Source: Vagococcus humatus
GTDB lineage: Bacteria; Bacillota; Bacilli; Lactobacillales; Vagococcaceae
Reading direction: 5' to 3'
Assembly: GCF_003950325.1 (NCBI RefSeq)
Contig: NZ_PXZH01000008.1
Location: forward strand, 20,011 to 84,010
DNA: 64,000 bases
Shown: positions 1 through 8,654 of the stretch, in pieces
Position numbering within the stretch: the first letter of the stretch is position 1
How the letters are laid out: every line of letters begins with the position of its first letter
The notes under the pieces: generated by a model
Databases searched by the model: none
Seen by the model: the letters and a program-made list of their open reading frames with translations, nothing else
Told to the model about the DNA's origin: nothing
Made by a program: the position numbers and the translations under genes

Positions 1-1
1 A

Positions 2-1036
2 TTGAAAATTGCTATTTTGTCCACCTTCGCTTTGGATTTTTTCACTACATTGTCTATCGCAGTGATTGCTCTTTTCTTAGGGTTACGACTGATTAACGGA
101 GAAATGCCTTTATTTCCAGCGTTAACCGTGTTAATCTTAGCGCCTGATTTTTTCATGCCGATTCGCGATTTCGCTAATGATTATCATGCTACGTTAAACG
201 GAGGAAATACCCTTAAAAGTATTTTTGCTATTTTAGATAAAGAAAATCCTTTAGAGCAAGGAACAGATAGTTCATTACCCCTGTTTCAAGCTAACAGTGA
301 GTTGGCGCTAAATCAATTATCTGTTCAATATCAAGCAGATAAATCCGACTTAGCTTTAGACAACATCGACTTTAACTGGCAAGGTTTTGGAAAAATCGGT
401 ATTATCGGGTTATCTGGCTCTGGCAAATCTACGCTAATCAAAGTATTAGGTGGTTTTTTACCAGGGACTAATAAGCAGGCTATTCGTATGGATGGGATAG
501 ATTGTCAGCATCTAATGCATCCTGATTGGCAAAAACAATTAGCTTATATCCCTCAAGATCCTTATATTTTTCATGATACATTAAGATATAATATTGCGTT
601 TTATGTACCAGAGGCAACAGAAGAAGAGGTACATCTAGCTTTAGAAAAAGCTGGCTTAGGGCAATTAGTTCATTCTCTTCCTGATGGGTTAGATACAGTG
701 ATTGGTGAAGGAGGACAAGCGCTAAGTGGTGGCCAACTTCAACGGGTTGCTTTAGCTCGGGCCTTTTTAGATCAATCTCGGAGAATTTTATTATTTGATG
801 AACCGACAGCCCATTTAGATGTGGAAACCGAAGCGGAACTTAAAGCAACTATGTTACCATTATTTGATCAACGTTTGGTATTTTTTGCTACCCACCGTTT
901 GCATTGGATGAAAGAAATGGATTATATTTTAGTTTTGGATCACGGAAAACTTGTGGAACAGGGAACTTATGAAGAACTGTCACAAAAAGAAGGGTATTAT
1001 CAGGCTTTTGTAAGAAAGATTAGGGGGGAAGTATAA
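2..1036 (+). CDS. cydD: Thiol reductant ABC exporter subunit CydD, C-terminal part (cut by window edge)
   Basis: This is the 3' part of an ABC half-transporter; the frame is open to the left edge, so the true start and most of the membrane domain lie outside. The 344 visible residues hold the last membrane helices and a complete nucleotide-binding domain: Walker A GLSGSGKST near residue 137, signature LSGGQLQR, Walker B ILLFDEPTAHLD and the switch ATHRLHW. In the known family, CydDC exports glutathione or cysteine and is needed to assemble cytochrome bd. The next gene starts two bases after the stop and is the CydC partner, which supports CydD over other half-transporters. cydAB probably lies just upstream, as in enterococcal cydABCD operons (inference). 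Confidence 0.9.
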   Translation: MKIAILSTFALDFFTTLSIAVIALFLGLRLINGEMPLFPALTVLILAPDFFMPIRDFANDYHATLNGGNTLKSIFAILDKENPLEQGTDSSLPLFQANSELALNQLSVQYQADKSDLALDNIDFNWQGFGKIGIIGLSGSGKSTLIKVLGGFLPGTNKQAIRMDGIDCQHLMHPDWQKQLAYIPQDPYIFHDTLRYNIAFYVPEATEEEVHLALEKAGLGQLVHSLPDGLDTVIGEGGQALSGGQLQRVALARAFLDQSRRILLFDEPTAHLDVETEAELKATMLPLFDQRLVFFATHRLHWMKEMDYILVLDHGKLVEQGTYEELSQKEGYYQAFVRKIRGEV

Positions 1037-1037
1037 G

Positions 1038-2789
1038 ATGAAACAATCCTATCTTGTGTTAAGTCGCAAGGATAACTGGGTACGTCCCTATTTTAAAAAA
1101 TATAAAAAACTTTTAGCTTTGGTGTTATTCCTAGGCTTTTTAACTTTTTTTTGTGGCAGTGCATTAATGTTTACCTCAGGATTTTTAATCAGTAAATCAG
1201 CCACTCAACCTTGGAATGTGTTAGCTGTCTATGTTCCGATTGTTTTAACTCGGGCTTTTGGAATAGGCCGGCCTGCCTTTCGCTATGCAGAACGTTTAGG
1301 AAGTCATAATTGGGTGTTGAAAATGACTTCAGATATTCGGCTTAAATTGTATCAATCCTTAGAAACACGAGCAACACGAGCTAAAGAAGAATTTCAATCT
1401 GGTGATATACTCGGTATTTTAGCTGAGGACATTGAACATATTCAAAATCTTTATTTAAGAACAATTTTTCCTACTTTAATTGGATTATTACTGTATGTAT
1501 TTATTGTGGTAGCATTTGGTGCTTTTTCTCTACCATTTGCTCTATTAATCTTACTTTTATTAGGGATTTTAATTGTTTTTCTACCCTTGGCTTCCGTGGC
1601 GGTAAATCAAGGTCGCTCTTACCGGCGCAAAGCTAAAAGACATGTGTTGTATAATGAATTAACAGATTCTGTTTTAGGGGTAGGAGACTGGCAGTATAGT
1701 GGACGTTATGAAGATTTCTTAGATCACTATAGTCAATCATTAAAAGCAGTTAGACAAGAAGAAGCTTCTCTTAATCGGTCTAAACGAATTCAAGGGACTA
1801 TTGTTCAATTTGTTTTTGGCTGGATTGTGGTGGCTATCTATATTTGGGTAGGAAGTTATTTCTATCAAACTAATCAAGATAACTTGAACTGGATTGCTGC
1901 TTTTGTTTTAGCAACATTTCCTTTAATGGATGCTTTTGGGCCTATTAGTCAAGGGGTGGCAGAATTACCGATGTACGAGGACTCTACAAGGCGTTTACAT
2001 CAATTGCCTATTCCTAGTGATAAACCAGAAAAAAGTGTCTCAGAAGAGGTTTTAGCTAAGTTAACAGGTAAGATAGACGTGAAAGATTTGTCTTTTACTT
2101 ATAGTAATCAAACTTTACCAATTTTTACTGAGTTTGATTTAACTATTCACCCAGGAGAAACGGTGGCAATTCTAGGTAAAAGTGGGACAGGCAAAACAAC
2201 TTTAGCTAAATTATTACGTGGAGACTTACTTCCTTCAAAAGGGGAGATTACTTTAGATGGGTTATCCTTGGAACACTTAGAGCCTAGTATGTCTAAAGTG
2301 ATTGGTGTGTTAAATCAAGCCCCTCATTTGTTTAATACCTCTTTGTATAACAATGTGCAGCTAGGTAATTTAAATGCCTCTGAAGAAGAAGTTATGCGAG
2401 CAATTTCGCAAGCCGGTTTAGATCCAGTTATTGCTAAATTAGCTGATGGGGTCCAAACGCTAGTTGAAGAAGGAGGCAAACGTTTTTCCGGTGGAGAACA
2501 GCAACGAATCGCTTTAGCTAGGATTCTCTTGCAAGATACGCCTATTGTCATCATTGATGAACCAACGATTGGTTTAGATCCAATTACTGAAAAGTCTTTA
2601 TTAGAAACGGTGTTTAAAGAATTAGAAGGCAAAACAGTTATTTGGATTACCCACCATCTTTTATCCATTGAGCATGCGGACCGAGTGGTATTTTTAGAGA
2701 AGGGTCAAGTAAAAATGGATGGTACCCCAGAAGAATTATCTATGAGAGATAAACATTATCAGGCACTTTTAGCTTTAGATTATGTATAA
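1038..2789 (+). CDS. cydC: Thiol reductant ABC exporter subunit CydC
   Basis: A full-length half-transporter of 583 residues: an N-terminal six-helix exporter domain (about residues 25-320) followed by an ATPase domain with Walker A GKSGTGKTT, signature FSGGEQQR, Walker B IVIIDEPTIGLD and the H-loop ITHHLLS. With CydD it forms the heterodimer that exports reduced thiols from the cytoplasm and supports haem insertion into cytochrome bd. The ATG follows the cydD stop after one base, with a GGGGGGAA ribosome site upstream, so the two are translated together. An intrinsic terminator follows at 2800-2833. Cytochrome bd would use the demethylmenaquinone made by the polyprenyl synthase and MenA encoded 2-4 kb downstream. 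Confidence 0.93.
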   Translation: MKQSYLVLSRKDNWVRPYFKKYKKLLALVLFLGFLTFFCGSALMFTSGFLISKSATQPWNVLAVYVPIVLTRAFGIGRPAFRYAERLGSHNWVLKMTSDIRLKLYQSLETRATRAKEEFQSGDILGILAEDIEHIQNLYLRTIFPTLIGLLLYVFIVVAFGAFSLPFALLILLLLGILIVFLPLASVAVNQGRSYRRKAKRHVLYNELTDSVLGVGDWQYSGRYEDFLDHYSQSLKAVRQEEASLNRSKRIQGTIVQFVFGWIVVAIYIWVGSYFYQTNQDNLNWIAAFVLATFPLMDAFGPISQGVAELPMYEDSTRRLHQLPIPSDKPEKSVSEEVLAKLTGKIDVKDLSFTYSNQTLPIFTEFDLTIHPGETVAILGKSGTGKTTLAKLLRGDLLPSKGEITLDGLSLEHLEPSMSKVIGVLNQAPHLFNTSLYNNVQLGNLNASEEEVMRAISQAGLDPVIAKLADGVQTLVEEGGKRFSGGEQQRIALARILLQDTPIVIIDEPTIGLDPITEKSLLETVFKELEGKTVIWITHHLLSIEHADRVVFLEKGQVKMDGTPEELSMRDKHYQALLALDYV

Positions 2790-2799
2790 AATGTGGTGA

Positions 2800-2833
2800 A
2801 ATGCCTAGATTTTTTTAATCTAGGCATTCTTTT
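2800..2833 (+). terminator. Intrinsic terminator after cydC
   Basis: AATGCCTAGATT pairs with AATCTAGGCATT across a short T loop, followed by CTTTTT. It ends the cydDC transcript before the next gene. Confidence 0.8.
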
Positions 2834-2916
2834 TAAACTTTTTTGAGTTGTAATCTTTACACTTTTTCTTTTTCTAGGTAAGATTGAATACGAAACAGAG
2901 AGTGAGGGAAAAACAG

Positions 2917-4623
2917 ATGGGGTCATCATTAAATCGGGTAACGGTCCATGAAGAAAAAGAACCAGTTATTTATAATCGGGCACAACATGTGGTGCTTATG
3001 CATCCAGTGAATGATACAAAAGATAGAACAGAGCAACAGGTTGTTTTAACCTGTGAGCCTCAAGGTATGGATTTTGATACATTAAAATTGGTTAGTGAAG
3101 ATGTGTTAAACTATTGGCCAAGATACTTTTATTCTTATGAATTGAATCAGTCCTTTTATTATGAAGCATTAAATGGTGATTTTTTACTATATATTAATTA
3201 TTTACTACCTGTTAACAAGCAAGAAGTCCTACCTGAATCTATGTTTCATAAGAAACTCATTCGCTTGTTTTCCGTTAGTTTGCAACAAATAATCAGACAG
3301 ATTATTTTTGCTCAAGAAGAAGAGCTTTATCAAGTTAAACACAATCAAAAAGAATTACAGGAGCAAATTATGAGACAAAAAGAAAAATGGCAAAATTGGA
3401 TGGCGGAAAAAGAAACAGAATTAATTGGTTGGCAAAAAAAATGTCATCAATTAGAAGAAGTCGTGGAAACATTATCAAATGAAAATACTCAACTAGCACA
3501 GAGTTTGAAAGAAATGAAAGAAGTGTACGGAGTATATCAAAAACAAAATAATGACCTAATGGCAGCTATCGACTTAATTCAAGAAAAACAGCAACAAATC
3601 GAAAAACAAATGCAACGAGAAAAAGAATTAACTCAAGCTTTGACTGGTAGAGAAAGAAAAGAAACACAAGATGTTCAGCTAGAAGAAGAGACTGCTTTAA
3701 CGGAGCAAGAAACCTTTCTTGCAGAAGAAAAACAAGTAGCTTTAGAAGAAACAACTTCCACTGAAGAAGTAGCTTCTGAAAGTCTAGTGCTTGGTTCTCA
3801 TGTGGAAGTAAACTTAGAGAAACAAGAAACAGATGTTCCTCCTTTTCATGTTTGGCAAGATTTTGTTTTACCCCAACAACCAGTTGAGGAAAGTGTGACC
3901 ATTGATATACCAGATTTAGAGCCGATTGAAAAAGAAATTAACAATGAAGAAGTACCAGAAATACTTGAAACAGAAGAACCATCAGTAGAAGAGAAAGTCG
4001 TAGAAGTAGAAGAAACAACTGAAATAGAGCCAGTATTAGAGCCAGAAGAAGTTACAGAAGAGTTTGACGAAGATGTGACGATTGAATTAGATTTACCAGA
4101 AGAATTGCTTTTACCAGAAGAACAAGAAAAGAGTGATTTGGATGTCACAGAGAAAATGGCTCCTGCAGAAGAAGCTACAGAGACAACAAGTTCACAATCT
4201 CACTCTGCTCCTGTTTTACAGCAACCTTTAACTGATTTAGCAGGTAAAACATATACTAATTTAATGGAGATTGAACAAGGGATTGTAGAGGGTTTTTTAA
4301 CAATCTCTCACTTACCTTCAGATGACCGAGTGAAAATTTCTATTGAGCAATTTCGTGTGGTTCGGCAAGAGTTAGACTTTTTAGAAGCCCATTATGAGCA
4401 GTTACAAGACAATCATCAATTGGCAACTAACTATCCTTATTCGTTAGAGTGGTGTCAACCATATTTACAACGGTTAAGTATTTTCCAACAAGAAATGCCT
4501 CACCAAGTTTTTAAAAATATGTTTGTTAAAAAACATTACTACACAGATAGTCAAACCTATCAACAATTTGTGTTATATGATTTACTTTATCAATATTTAA
4601 ATCATTACATTAATGAGTTTTAA
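2917..4623 (+). CDS. Hypothetical coiled-coil protein with an acidic linker
   Basis: I do not recognise this family. The ATG at 2917 has a GAGGGAA ribosome site eight bases upstream; an in-frame TTG at 2884 would add 11 residues but has a weaker site. The predicted product has about 568 residues. Residues 1-130 look globular and rich in aromatics. Residues 130-250 are heptad-rich coiled coil (Q, E and K). Residues 250-430 are a low-complexity acidic stretch of E, T, V and P. The last 140 residues look globular and helical. No signal peptide or membrane helix is visible, so it is probably cytoplasmic. It sits between cydDC and the quinone genes with terminators on both sides. A role in the envelope, septum or respiration cannot be chosen from the sequence. 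Confidence 0.75.
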   Translation: MGSSLNRVTVHEEKEPVIYNRAQHVVLMHPVNDTKDRTEQQVVLTCEPQGMDFDTLKLVSEDVLNYWPRYFYSYELNQSFYYEALNGDFLLYINYLLPVNKQEVLPESMFHKKLIRLFSVSLQQIIRQIIFAQEEELYQVKHNQKELQEQIMRQKEKWQNWMAEKETELIGWQKKCHQLEEVVETLSNENTQLAQSLKEMKEVYGVYQKQNNDLMAAIDLIQEKQQQIEKQMQREKELTQALTGRERKETQDVQLEEETALTEQETFLAEEKQVALEETTSTEEVASESLVLGSHVEVNLEKQETDVPPFHVWQDFVLPQQPVEESVTIDIPDLEPIEKEINNEEVPEILETEEPSVEEKVVEVEETTEIEPVLEPEEVTEEFDEDVTIELDLPEELLLPEEQEKSDLDVTEKMAPAEEATETTSSQSHSAPVLQQPLTDLAGKTYTNLMEIEQGIVEGFLTISHLPSDDRVKISIEQFRVVRQELDFLEAHYEQLQDNHQLATNYPYSLEWCQPYLQRLSIFQQEMPHQVFKNMFVKKHYYTDSQTYQQFVLYDLLYQYLNHYINEF

Positions 4624-4640
4624 ACAATTAAATAGATAAC

Positions 4641-4689
4641 AAAAAGCTGTCTAAAATTGACTTACAGGTCAACTTTAGACAGCTTTTTT
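4641..4689. terminator. Bidirectional terminator between the coiled-coil gene and the polyprenyl synthase
   Basis: AAAAAGCTGTCTAAA pairs with TTTAGACAGCTTTTT, with an inner TTGAC/GTCAA stem. A and T runs flank both sides, so it can end the converging transcripts. It overlaps the stop codon of the minus-strand gene. Confidence 0.85.
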
Positions 4690-5668
4690 AGTTTTTACGA
4701 GTTAATAACTGTTCAGTAATAGTTTGTAAGATAAACTTAGCTTCTATGTCTGGTAAGCGTTGGATATCTTTTAATGCTTTATTAGTATATCTTTCAGCTA
4801 GCTTAGTCGCATATCCTACCCCATCAGTTTGCTGGATGAGACGAAGGATGTCTTGGAGTTGTTCAGTTGTTACATCTTGATCAGGTTGAAGTAATACTTT
4901 AAACTCTTGAGGCTTTTGAGTCATGGCATAAATAAGTGGCAATGTATAATAGCCGTTACGAATATCTTCAAGAACTGGTTTTTGTAATTCTTCTGTAGTG
5001 GAAGAAAAGTCTAGTACATCATCTAAAATTTGGAAGGCCATACCAATGTGGTAGCCAATCCGTTGGGCTAAGAGTTGTACTGATTTAGAGGCGTTTGAAA
5101 AATGAGCCCCTTGATAACAGCTTAGTTGAAATAATTGGGCTGTTTTTCCTCGAATATGTTGAAGATATTGTTTGATAGTAATATTTGGATTATAGCGCAA
5201 GTGCATTTGATCTAGCTCTCCCACTAGAATTTTTTTCATGTAAGCTGCATTGGTTTCTAGAGCTTTCATATCATCTGTGGAGCTAGCAATTAACTGGAAA
5301 TAAACGGTAAAAAGAAAATCTCCAGCATAAACCGCAATATCTTTACCATAAACTGCTTGAATAGAGGGTAAATTTCGGCGGACAGGAGATTCATCAATAA
5401 TATCATCATGAATCAAAGTAGCTGTATGTAGAATTTCAAGTGATGCGGCTAACTGGTATTTACTTTTTTCTGAAGGAACTTGTCCAAATTGGGAAAATAA
5501 TAAAAAATATGCTGGTCGTAATAGTTTACCTCCAGATTTAAAAAACAGTTGTAAAGCTTCCGTCATCTCTTTGTTACGAATTTTAACAGAGCGTTCCATA
5601 ATACTTTGTGTTGCGATAAGTTCTTGTTGGATAGTAGGATAGTTGTCCCACAATTGATGAATAGCCAT
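4688..5668 (-). CDS. Polyprenyl diphosphate synthase (heptaprenyl synthase component II-like)
   Basis: A trans-isoprenyl diphosphate synthase of 326 residues, the normal size. Both aspartate-rich motifs are present: the first as HDDIIDESPVRR (about residue 92) and the second as LDDVLDF (about residue 217). The enzyme condenses isopentenyl diphosphate units into a long-chain prenyl diphosphate, the side chain of (demethyl)menaquinone. It is divergent from menA, which uses that product, and lies near cydDC, so a role in respiratory quinone synthesis is more likely than the farnesyl (IspA) role. The small regulatory subunit HepS/HexA is not seen nearby. Product chain length cannot be read from the sequence. 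A promoter is seen at 5699-5727. Confidence 0.88.
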   Translation of the reverse strand: MAIHQLWDNYPTIQQELIATQSIMERSVKIRNKEMTEALQLFFKSGGKLLRPAYFLLFSQFGQVPSEKSKYQLAASLEILHTATLIHDDIIDESPVRRNLPSIQAVYGKDIAVYAGDFLFTVYFQLIASSTDDMKALETNAAYMKKILVGELDQMHLRYNPNITIKQYLQHIRGKTAQLFQLSCYQGAHFSNASKSVQLLAQRIGYHIGMAFQILDDVLDFSSTTEELQKPVLEDIRNGYYTLPLIYAMTQKPQEFKVLLQPDQDVTTEQLQDILRLIQQTDGVGYATKLAERYTNKALKDIQRLPDIEAKFILQTITEQLLTRKN

Positions 5669-5698
5669 AGATTCCTCCCAGTTTATTGCATTAATTAC

Positions 5699-5727
5699 AA
5701 TCTATCGAAAAGCATGAAAGATGTCAA
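5699..5727 (-). promoter_or_regulatory. Sigma-A promoter of the polyprenyl synthase gene
   Basis: On the minus strand, TTGACA (5727-5722), 17 bases, then TAGATT (5704-5699). It lies about 30 bases upstream of the ATG at 5668. Confidence 0.7.
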
Positions 5728-5731
5728 TCAA

Positions 5732-5760
5732 TTGCAACCTCTTGTTTTTAATTATAGAAT
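5732..5760 (+). promoter_or_regulatory. Candidate promoter of menA
   Basis: TTGCAA (5732-5737), 17 bases, then TAGAAT (5755-5760), 55 bases upstream of the menA ATG. It lies a few bases from the minus-strand promoter of the synthase, so the two may be co-regulated. Confidence 0.45.
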
Positions 5761-5815
5761 GAACTGTAGGAATTCTCAATCATCTCAAGATGTTTTTTTA
5801 GAAAGGACTTATTTT

Positions 5816-6718
5816 ATGACATGGAAATTATTTGGTGAACTAATTGAAATTAAGGCAAAAACAGCCAGTGTTTTTCCTTTTATCATTGGTTTAGCCTATT
5901 CAGTTTATCATTTTAAGACAGTGAACTGGCTTCATATGGGGTTGTTTTTTATCGCCATGTTTCTTTTTAACATGGTTGTGGACATGTTTGATAATTACAT
6001 GGACTACCATCATGCTACAGAAGGACATGACTATAAAGATAAAACTAATATTATTGGCCGAGAAGGGCTGTCCTTGACGTTTATTCGAAATTTAATCATT
6101 GGTTTAACAGTTCTATCTGGAGGAATTGGCATATTTTTAACTTATCAGACAGGTTGGCCTTTGCTGTTGTTAGGATTGATTAGTTTTGGGGTAGGCTTTT
6201 TATATTCTGGGGGACCAAGACCGTTATCTAGTTTACCAGTTGGAGAATTAGCATCAGGGATAACTATGGGATATTTAATTCCGTTAATTACAGTTTATCT
6301 AAATATTTATGACAGTTATTCGTTGACTTGGCAAGTTTTAGGACAAGTGTTCTTTATCTGCTTACCAGGAATATTACCTATTGCTAATTTGTTATTTGCC
6401 AATAATATTTGTGATGTGAAAGAGGACCGGTTAAATTTACGAGTTACTTTGCCTCATTGTTTAGGGAAAAGTCGCTCTTTACGGTTGTTTCAATGGGTCG
6501 CTTATTTACCTTTTGTTTTGATTGTATTGATTTATCTCACACAGGAAGGCCCTTGGACTATTTTATTTAGTTTATTAGTGTTACCTATGATTCATAGACA
6601 AACGAAAGGTTTCTTACAAAAGCAAATAAAGACGGAAACATTTCCTTTAGCGATTAAAAATTTAGCAATGACTCTATCTCTTTACAGTTTAACCTTTTTA
6701 ATAGGAAGTTTCTTCTAA
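5816..6718 (+). CDS. menA: 1,4-dihydroxy-2-naphthoate polyprenyltransferase (MenA/UbiA family)
   Basis: A UbiA-superfamily integral membrane prenyltransferase of 300 residues with eight or nine predicted helices. The first Asp-rich motif is seen as FNMVVDMFDNYMDY (about residues 55-68) and the second as NNICDVKEDRLN (about residue 197). MenA joins the polyprenyl chain to dihydroxynaphthoate to give demethylmenaquinol. The ATG at 5816 was chosen because it has GAAAGGA eight bases upstream and matches the family N terminus; the frame stays open further upstream without a good site. It is divergent from the polyprenyl synthase that makes its substrate, and close to cydDC, which together make a respiratory block. 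A menG methyltransferase is not visible here, as in bacteria that stop at demethylmenaquinone. Confidence 0.9.
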   Translation: MTWKLFGELIEIKAKTASVFPFIIGLAYSVYHFKTVNWLHMGLFFIAMFLFNMVVDMFDNYMDYHHATEGHDYKDKTNIIGREGLSLTFIRNLIIGLTVLSGGIGIFLTYQTGWPLLLLGLISFGVGFLYSGGPRPLSSLPVGELASGITMGYLIPLITVYLNIYDSYSLTWQVLGQVFFICLPGILPIANLLFANNICDVKEDRLNLRVTLPHCLGKSRSLRLFQWVAYLPFVLIVLIYLTQEGPWTILFSLLVLPMIHRQTKGFLQKQIKTETFPLAIKNLAMTLSLYSLTFLIGSFF

Positions 6719-6720
6719 TA

Positions 6721-6755
6721 AAAAAACCTAAAGTCAGCAGACTTTAGGTTTTTTT
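6721..6755. terminator. Bidirectional terminator between menA and the ECF gene
   Basis: CCTAAAGTC-AGCA-GACTTTAGG with A6 on the left and T7 on the right. It serves the converging menA and ECF S-component genes. Confidence 0.88.
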
Positions 6756-6785
6756 ATTTGGCTAGTTAGTGATAATAAGTAAGAT

Positions 6786-7373
6786 TTAATGAAGGGAAGA
6801 TTTCAATGCCCGAGTAATTAGTGGCACCACTAAACAAGCAAAAATAGCTTCTGGTACTCCATTTGTCAGGACAACAGCACCTAATGGTTTCAGTAACTGA
6901 GAGGCATCGACCCCGTATTGTTTCGCTACCACATCTGTATAAAGTATAGCCATAGAGCCTAATACAAGAATGGTATTAGTTAAAGTGGCAATAGCAGCAG
7001 ATGTGATGGACCCAAGGTAGAGATTTTTACTTGCTTGATAGATCCACCGAAAAATAAATCCGGCAACTAATCCTACAATCATTCGCGGTAACACTGATAC
7101 TAATGGGTTTCTAAAAACTAAGGTATCAATAATTGAGGTAGGGGCAACATTTGCTCGAATGAGGGTACACATTCCCCAAATAAATCCCATCAACATACCA
7201 TCTTTAGGTCCTAAAACAATTGCAGCAACAATAACTGTGACATGAATCGTTGTGATACTAATAACACCAAATAAGGGAATATAGCCTAAAAAGGGAATCA
7301 TTGCTTGCAGTAAAATGATGGCAATTAAAATCCCTCGAATAGCTACACGGTGGGCAGCATTGGTTTTAGCCAT
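6786..7373 (-). CDS. ECF transporter S component, substrate unassigned
   Basis: A small membrane protein of 195 residues with about six helices and no ATPase domain. It has the layout of the substrate-binding S component of energy-coupling-factor vitamin importers (pantothenate/PanT-like branch of the ECF_trnsprt family, by general resemblance). The segment LGPKDGMLMGFIWGMCTLIRA and the NPLVSVLPRM motif are typical of that branch. It would work with a shared EcfA-A'-T module encoded elsewhere. No riboswitch is seen in its short leader, so the vitamin cannot be fixed; pantothenate is a guess. It has its own promoter at 7409-7437 and lies downstream of the oxidoreductase gene on the same strand. 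Confidence 0.8.
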   Translation of the reverse strand: MAKTNAAHRVAIRGILIAIILLQAMIPFLGYIPLFGVISITTIHVTVIVAAIVLGPKDGMLMGFIWGMCTLIRANVAPTSIIDTLVFRNPLVSVLPRMIVGLVAGFIFRWIYQASKNLYLGSITSAAIATLTNTILVLGSMAILYTDVVAKQYGVDASQLLKPLGAVVLTNGVPEAIFACLVVPLITRALKSSLH

Positions 7374-7408
7374 AATTCAAAACTCCTTTACGCTTAGATA
7401 GTGTCTAT

Positions 7409-7437
7409 ATCATAATGATAGATTGAAAACTCGTCAA
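7409..7437 (-). promoter_or_regulatory. Sigma-A promoter of the ECF S-component gene
   Basis: On the minus strand, TTGACG (7437-7432), a 17-base spacer, then TATGAT (7414-7409), 36 bases before the ATG. It starts right after the stop of the upstream oxidoreductase gene, so the ECF gene can be expressed alone. Confidence 0.75.
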
Positions 7438-7440
7438 GTA

Positions 7441-8451
7441 TTAGTTAGTTAATCTGACTAAATATCTACCTTGCATGTTTCCTTGTAAAATAGTTTGGCA
7501 AGCATCAGGGACTTGTTCTAAAGTGATTTCTTGTTGAATATGTTGGGATAAGTCGGCTGGTTTCATCTCCGTTATCATTCTATCCCAAATCTGTGTGCGA
7601 AGAGACATTGGAACAGCGACAGAATCGATACCAAATAAGTTAACCCCTCGTAAAATATGAGGCAAGACAGTTGTTGTATAGCTAATCCCTCCAGCATTAC
7701 CACAAAGAGCTAGGCTTCCTCCGTAATACATTTGAGGTAAGAGTATTTCTAATTGATGTCCTCCTACGGTATCAATGATATAATGAAATTGTTGAGATAA
7801 TAACGGTCGTTTTTTATCTGGTGTTATTTCTTCAGGAGTAAAGACTTGGGTCGCTCCAATTTTTTGGAAAAATTCTTTGGCAGAGTCTTTTTTTCGTGAA
7901 AGAGCCCAAACGTTGGTATACCCTAATTGTTTTAACATCTGAATAGCTAAGCTACCAACACCACCAGAAGCACCTGTAACTAAAATGTTCGGTTGATTTT
8001 TAGGTGTCATCTCTCCTTTGGTTTCTAAAGCGTGAATAGCTAAAGCTGCGGTAAACCCAGCTGTTCCAAAGCACATAACTTCTCGGTTAGTGGCTTGTTT
8101 TGGGGTTTTAACCACCCATTCATGAGGGACAGAAACAATTTCACTTAACCCACCTGTATGAGAGACCCCTAAACCGTAACCTGTGACTAAAACATTGGTT
8201 CCAACAGGTAAATCTTCTTGGTTAGACTGGATAACTTTTCCACTAACATCAATTCCTGGAATAATAGGGTAAGAACGAATGACTCCTGATTTAGCTTGAG
8301 TAGCTAACGCATCTTTAAAATTTAGAGAGGAATAGTCACTTTGAATGGACACATCTCCTTCAGATAGTTCTTCTAATTGGGTTTTTCGGATACATGTTTC
8401 GATTGTTGAATCAGTTGTTTTAGACAACCATAACGCGTTAAAATTATTCAT
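7441..8451 (-). CDS. YhdH/YhfP-family NADPH:quinone oxidoreductase (zinc-independent MDR)
   Basis: A medium-chain dehydrogenase/reductase of 336 residues. It has an N-terminal GroES-like domain and a Rossmann domain with TGASGGVGSLAIQML near residue 160. The opening pattern with SDYSSLNFKDALA and PIIPGIDVSGKV is characteristic of the YhdH/YhfP (acrylyl-CoA reductase-like) group. The catalytic and structural zinc cysteines of true alcohol dehydrogenases are absent. The in vivo substrate is probably an enone, quinone or acrylyl-CoA type compound, but it cannot be fixed here. The gene is divergent from potR and followed at 68 bases by the ECF gene, with no terminator seen between them. Confidence 0.85.
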   Translation of the reverse strand: MNNFNALWLSKTTDSTIETCIRKTQLEELSEGDVSIQSDYSSLNFKDALATQAKSGVIRSYPIIPGIDVSGKVIQSNQEDLPVGTNVLVTGYGLGVSHTGGLSEIVSVPHEWVVKTPKQATNREVMCFGTAGFTAALAIHALETKGEMTPKNQPNILVTGASGGVGSLAIQMLKQLGYTNVWALSRKKDSAKEFFQKIGATQVFTPEEITPDKKRPLLSQQFHYIIDTVGGHQLEILLPQMYYGGSLALCGNAGGISYTTTVLPHILRGVNLFGIDSVAVPMSLRTQIWDRMITEMKPADLSQHIQQEITLEQVPDACQTILQGNMQGRYLVRLTN

Positions 8452-8579
8452 TCTAGTAAATCCTCCTTTAAAATCATATTACTTACTTTAAGTATAGAAA
8501 AATTAGCGGGAAATTGCGACTATTTCTGCCAAAAAAAGTTGATTTTACAAGAAATAGAAGGTATACTAACTTTGTTTTT

Positions 8580-8592
8580 AAACTTTAAGTTT
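8580..8592. promoter_or_regulatory. Candidate operator palindrome upstream of potR
   Basis: The perfect inverted repeat AAACTT-T-AAGTTT lies in the 203-base gap between the divergent oxidoreductase and potR genes. It is followed by several TTTACTT-like direct repeats (8590-8640). PotR, an XRE-type regulator encoded just downstream, is the natural candidate to bind it. This is inference from position and symmetry. Confidence 0.35.
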
Positions 8593-8654
8593 ACTTTTAC
8601 ATTACTTTTATAGTTTTTGTTTACTTATAGATAACTTTTAGAAAGGAACCCCCT

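Noticed and set aside
2324..2668. A 114-codon minus-strand frame inside cydC
   Set aside because: It lies opposite the conserved ATPase domain of cydC and shows no family features.
3846..4148. A 100-codon minus-strand frame rich in Ser
   Set aside because: It is the complement of the acidic Glu/Thr linker of the coiled-coil protein. The Ser-only composition is a codon shadow, and there is no ribosome site.
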